This document shows positions 61,066-64,000 of a stretch of 64,000 nucleotides of DNA, in pieces. The position numbers and the translations under genes were made by a program. The stretch is from NCBI GenBank assembly GCA_902810755.1, contig CADDYT010000008.1, positions 1-64,000 of the forward strand, in the 5' to 3' direction. Under the pieces are notes generated by a model. That model made no database searches. It was not told the origin of the DNA and saw nothing but the letters and a program-made list of their open reading frames with translations. The stretch comes from Chloroflexota bacterium. GTDB taxonomy: Bacteria; Chloroflexota; Ktedonobacteria; Ktedonobacterales; Ktedonobacteraceae. Within the stretch, counting starts at the first letter, position 1. Each line of letters begins with the position of its first letter.

Positions 61066-62207
61066 TGCGAACCTCCACGAACGAGAATGCGCCCACGCCA
61101 GACATGGCGCCGTTGCAGCGCGCTCTTTCCCAGCTGGAGAGCGACCGGCAGATCACAGAGCGGCGAGAGCCAGTAGGACCAGGGACGGCGGCGATAGGCG
61201 CGCGCCGTGCCGCAGAGGACGCCGAGACGTACAGCCAGCAGCACGCCGTTGAGCCTGAAAAACCAGTTCTGCCGCTTCCTCAGCAACCAGAGGACGAGCA
61301 GGAGCGGCAGCGGCAGCGCCTGCACCAGCAGCACTTCGAGCCAGCCGAGCAGGGTGTTGAGGCCAGAGAAGTGGTCGCGCATTGGCAGCGAGCGGCTCCA
61401 GTTCCGCCAGGCGTCGCGCCAGCCGACATACATTTTGACACTCACCAGCTCGCCCGCCTCGTAGAAGCCAACGGGGTAGCCGCGAGCCACCAGCGTGCGC
61501 GCCATGGTGACATCTTCACAGATGGAGTTGTAGGCCGCCTGAAAGCCGCCGCAAGCTTCCAGCGGCTCGCGCCTGAACAGGAAGCACTGCCCGTTGGCCT
61601 GCACCGCATTGACCTGCGCATAGCTCTTGCCCGGTATGCCGAAGCGGTAGACGAGCGTTGTCAGCAGGGAGGGATGCAGCAATGCTTCCGCGACCGTGTC
61701 TATCTCCTGCAGGGTAGCGATGCTCAGAGCGACCAGGCCTGCGCATTTTGCGCGGCCCAGCAGGGAGCGCGCGAGCAGAGGGGCGGGGCGCACATCGGCA
61801 TCGATGGTGAGTATCCAGCATGAGGAGGCGGAGCGCAGTCCTACCTGTAAGCCCCAGGCTTTGCCGTTCCAGTTTGCCGGAATGGGGCCGGTCTCCACCA
61901 GGCGCACGCGCGGGTCGCGCTGCGTGTACAGAGAGACCAGTTGCTGCGTCCCATCGTCTGAACCGCCATCCACTACGACGATTTCGGCCACCTCCGGCCC
62001 CTGAGCGATCAGCCCCTGCAAGCAGGGAGCAAGACGCTGGCGCTCGTTGAGTACCGGTACGATTACAGATACCTGCTCTCCGCTCGCGTGCCGCGCCTCT
62101 TCAGCCGTGATGCGCGCTCCACCGGCGCTGCGCAGCAGACGCCAGACGACGCGCGACGCCAGCAACGTCTGCGCGCACAGCAGCGGAGCCAGCAAAAGGG
62201 TCGGCAT
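61062..62207 (-). CDS. Family 2 glycosyltransferase of the carotenoid operon (CruC-like)
   Basis: A 381-residue membrane-associated GT2 enzyme. Motifs: EQVSVIVPVLNERQRLAPCL, VDGGSDDGT, IDADVRPAPL (DxD-type metal site), NAVQANGQCFLFRREPLEA and ICEDVTMARTLVARG, with WRNWSRS in the acceptor region. Two or three hydrophobic helices near the C-terminus (LEVLLVQALPLPLLLVLWLL) anchor it. Placed between crtB and the CruF-like fusion, it very likely glycosylates a hydroxylated carotenoid, as CruC does in Chlorobi and Chloroflexi. ATG 62207 is one base after the crtB stop; the upstream open frame overlaps crtB. Confidence 0.83.
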   Translation of the reverse strand: MPTLLLAPLLCAQTLLASRVVWRLLRSAGGARITAEEARHASGEQVSVIVPVLNERQRLAPCLQGLIAQGPEVAEIVVVDGGSDDGTQQLVSLYTQRDPRVRLVETGPIPANWNGKAWGLQVGLRSASSCWILTIDADVRPAPLLARSLLGRAKCAGLVALSIATLQEIDTVAEALLHPSLLTTLVYRFGIPGKSYAQVNAVQANGQCFLFRREPLEACGGFQAAYNSICEDVTMARTLVARGYPVGFYEAGELVSVKMYVGWRDAWRNWSRSLPMRDHFSGLNTLLGWLEVLLVQALPLPLLLVLWLLRKRQNWFFRLNGVLLAVRLGVLCGTARAYRRRPWSYWLSPLCDLPVALQLGKSALQRRHVWRGRILVRGGSQ

Positions 62208-62208
62208 G

Positions 62209-63237
62209 TCAGTCTTCTTCAAGCCACGCCTCCTTTTCTGAGGAGACCTCTGCCTCACCATAATGCCAGAGCCGGGCGAGCATAAAGGCGATGGCGGCTT
62301 CACGCAACTTCTCGGGGAAACTGGTTGCCGCCCGCGAACGCAGAACGTCGTATTGCTGATGCTCGATGGCCGTCAGAATACGGCGATACAGCCGACCCGC
62401 GATGAGAATGGGCAGGCGGCTTCTGCGAGGCAGCAGCCAGATGCCCGACATGCCACTCATGTAGTAGCGATGCGCGCGCGCGATCTGGTAGCGCATCAAG
62501 GCCCGAAAGCGTTCATCTGGCCCGCGCTGCCCGCGGTAGAGCTGGATGAGATGGTCGCGCGAACTGCCGAAACGAGTCAGTTCCTCCTGCGGCAGGTAGA
62601 GGCGCCCGCAGGCAAGATCACCGCCGACATCGCGCAAAATATTGGTTAATTGCATGGCGATTCCCAGGTTTTGCGCGGCGAGGAGCGCCTGCCGCGAGGT
62701 AGCGCCCAGCACATGGGCCATCGCCAGCCCCACCGTTCCCGCAACGCAATAGCAATAATGATGGAGTTCCTGAAAATCGCGCATCTCTCGCGGTTCCAGA
62801 TCGCCGCTGAGGCCATCGAGAAAATCGGAGAAGATAGCTACAGAGATGGGGCATTCGGCCAGCAGGGCGGCCAGGTGCGTTCCCAGAGGTTCGCGCGGCG
62901 CGGGAAAAGGATAACCCGCTCCAAACCAGCCTTTCCATGCCGCCAGTTCGTCACGGATATCCTCGACGCTACGCCCCTGCGGCGGCTTATCGACGAGATC
63001 ATCCAGAATGCGGAAAAAGGCATAGAGGACGATCACCTGTCGGCGCTGCGGCGGCGGGAGAAAACGCGCCGCAAAGTGAAATGTGCGCCCATGCGTTGCC
63101 AGCAGTGTCTCTTCTGATTCTGATTCTGAATCGTTCCCGCTGGGAAGCAGGTAGCGTGCGGGAAGCCCCGTTTTGCTGTGTTTCCCCACCCGCCCCGTAT
63201 TTTTTCTATCCTCGTTCTCTATCTCTACGATGCTCAT
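62209..63237 (-). CDS. crtB: Phytoene synthase
   Basis: A 342-residue squalene/phytoene synthase that condenses two geranylgeranyl diphosphates, the committed carotenoid step. The two Asp-rich motifs are FFRILDDLVDKPPQGRS (about 75-90) and LTNILRDVGGDLACGRLYLP (about 210-230), binding the diphosphate-Mg clusters. YCYCVAGTVGLAMAHVLG and HRYYMSGMSGIWLLP are conserved family segments. ATG 63237 is used; the frame continues upstream to 63417 without conserved sequence. A Ser/Glu run (SESESEE, residues about 38-45) precedes the fold. First gene of the carotenoid operon. Confidence 0.92.
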   Translation of the reverse strand: MSIVEIENEDRKNTGRVGKHSKTGLPARYLLPSGNDSESESEETLLATHGRTFHFAARFLPPPQRRQVIVLYAFFRILDDLVDKPPQGRSVEDIRDELAAWKGWFGAGYPFPAPREPLGTHLAALLAECPISVAIFSDFLDGLSGDLEPREMRDFQELHHYCYCVAGTVGLAMAHVLGATSRQALLAAQNLGIAMQLTNILRDVGGDLACGRLYLPQEELTRFGSSRDHLIQLYRGQRGPDERFRALMRYQIARAHRYYMSGMSGIWLLPRRSRLPILIAGRLYRRILTAIEHQQYDVLRSRAATSFPEKLREAAIAFMLARLWHYGEAEVSSEKEAWLEED

Positions 63238-63642
63238 ACTGCCACGTGCGTCTCTTTCTGCTCGATGTATTGCTTCAAGGACCTCTATGAACCTTGCGGG
63301 CAATCCTGCCTCATTTATCAAGGTTCGCCAAGCCCTTCTCTCTAAGAGATGCAAGATCAGAACAGAATGGGTGCATTTCTGGCAAGAACTCGCCGACATC
63401 AATCTGGCGACATGCATCCTATGGAATACGTCAGGGGCAACCAGAAAGGAGACAGCAGGATGCCAGACAGAACCAGAGGTGTCTGCAAGCTATGAGCATG
63501 GGGAGAGGAGAGACGGGAACCAGGGCGACGGCCAGCGTCTCCCCTACCCTCTGCTCTGCTGGTGTACCCCCTGGGGTTGATTGAGCGCGATCACGATAGC
63601 ATCCGTTGGAATGGGGGCTGGCCTGGTTCGCCCCCATCGGCT
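63238..63642. other. Spacer upstream of the carotenoid operon with a permease terminator
   Basis: About 400 nt that must contain the crtB promoter. Near its right end, ATGGGGGC (63611-63618) pairs with GCCCCCAT (63630-63637), a probable terminator for the permease gene. No gene, repeat or clear promoter was seen elsewhere. Confidence 0.5.
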
Positions 63643-64000
63643 TCACGAGGTTATGGAGCTTTTGCCGAATTTGCTACGCAGGGCGAGTACGATACCTACG
63701 CCCAGCACGATCCAGACTCCGACGACATAGGGGATGAAGGCGAGAGGGCCGGGGCCGGGCGAGAGGACGGCAGCGAGGAAGATGGCGGCGATGATCAGCG
63801 TGCTGAGGACGGGGAAGACGATGTGCAGCAGGATGGCCTTCAGGCCTCTGTGCGCTGCATCGAGCCGCCAGAAGAAACGGATGCAGGCCACGTTGACCAG
63901 GGCGTAGATGAGGATGACAAAGAGCGCGTCGAGCGTTCCCAGGAAGCTAAAGGCGCCAGTCGGGGTGAAGGCAAGGCCGAGGGCGATGCCGGAGACGAGG
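63643..64000 (-). CDS. APC-family amino-acid permease, C-terminal part (continues beyond window)
   Basis: The frame is open from the window end to a stop at 63643 (119 codons). The first visible part (LVSGIALGLAFTPTGAFSFL GTLDALFVILIYALVNVACI RFFWR) and the next helices (HIVFPVLSTLIIAAIFLAAV; AFIPYVVGVWIVLGVGIVLA) are typical of the last three transmembrane segments of the amino acid/polyamine/organocation family, with ALVNVACIRFFWR as the characteristic helix end. The substrate cannot be decided from this fragment. The C-terminus (RSKFGKSSITS) is cytosolic. Confidence 0.82.
   Translation of the reverse strand, partial: LVSGIALGLAFTPTGAFSFLGTLDALFVILIYALVNVACIRFFWRLDAAHRGLKAILLHIVFPVLSTLIIAAIFLAAVLSPGPGPLAFIPYVVGVWIVLGVGIVLALRSKFGKSSITS

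Overview
The window is 64 kb of GC-rich bacterial chromosome. The gene content points to Chloroflexota, most likely a Ktedonobacteria-type organism. The evidence is a crtB / glycosyltransferase / CruF-acyltransferase / crtI carotenoid operon, large HTH-TPR and NB-ARC-type regulators, PAS-GAF histidine kinases, TIGR04255 and DUF6909-type proteins, and many dispersed palindromic repeats. This placement is inferred from gene style; no rRNA, tRNA or CRISPR array was seen.

Layout. 0-8 kb: a MerR regulator, PcrA helicase, a family B DNA polymerase, a DsbA/FrnE-like oxidoreductase whose first active-site Cys codon is TGA (probable selenocysteine), a cytidylate-kinase-like protein and an SDR. 8-13.5 kb: a repeat-filled spacer and an ABC export operon (FtsX-type permease plus two ATPases, one carrying an AbrB-like tail). 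13.8-18 kb: lactate permease, an M16 peptidase homologue with an altered zinc motif, a PhoD-like pseudogene and an SEC-C protein. 18-24.2 kb: acyl-CoA dehydrogenase, a lower-GC three-gene TIGR04255 operon, a GH39-like glycosidase and a broken GT2 gene. 24.2-31.5 kb: nitroreductase, a xanthine-dehydrogenase large subunit behind a DUF6909/nucleoside-phosphorylase-like gene, and a histidine kinase. 31.6-42.8 kb: two HTH/TPR regulators, P450, an alkyltransferase-like protein, a second histidine kinase, aldo/keto reductase and peroxiredoxin. 43-54 kb: GT9 plus MDR dehydrogenase, an Rpn-type nuclease, tandem M20 dipeptidases, tryptophan dioxygenase, a cation exchanger, an epimerase, a zinc-ribbon protein and a LuxR response regulator. 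54-57 kb: TnpB with an Arc-like partner, then a radical SAM protein. 57-64 kb: OsmC, the carotenoid operon and the end of an amino-acid permease.

The strongest signal is the TGA-interrupted DsbA-like gene at 6123-6722. The frame is intact on both sides, TGA falls exactly on the first Cys of a CPFC motif, and a hairpin with a GGUCU apical loop lies just downstream, as expected of a bacterial SECIS element. A second theme is structural DNA: long perfect palindromes at gene ends (one of 92 nt spans the last codons and stops of two convergent genes) and a dispersed, paired, palindromic repeat of about 35 nt in at least three spacers.
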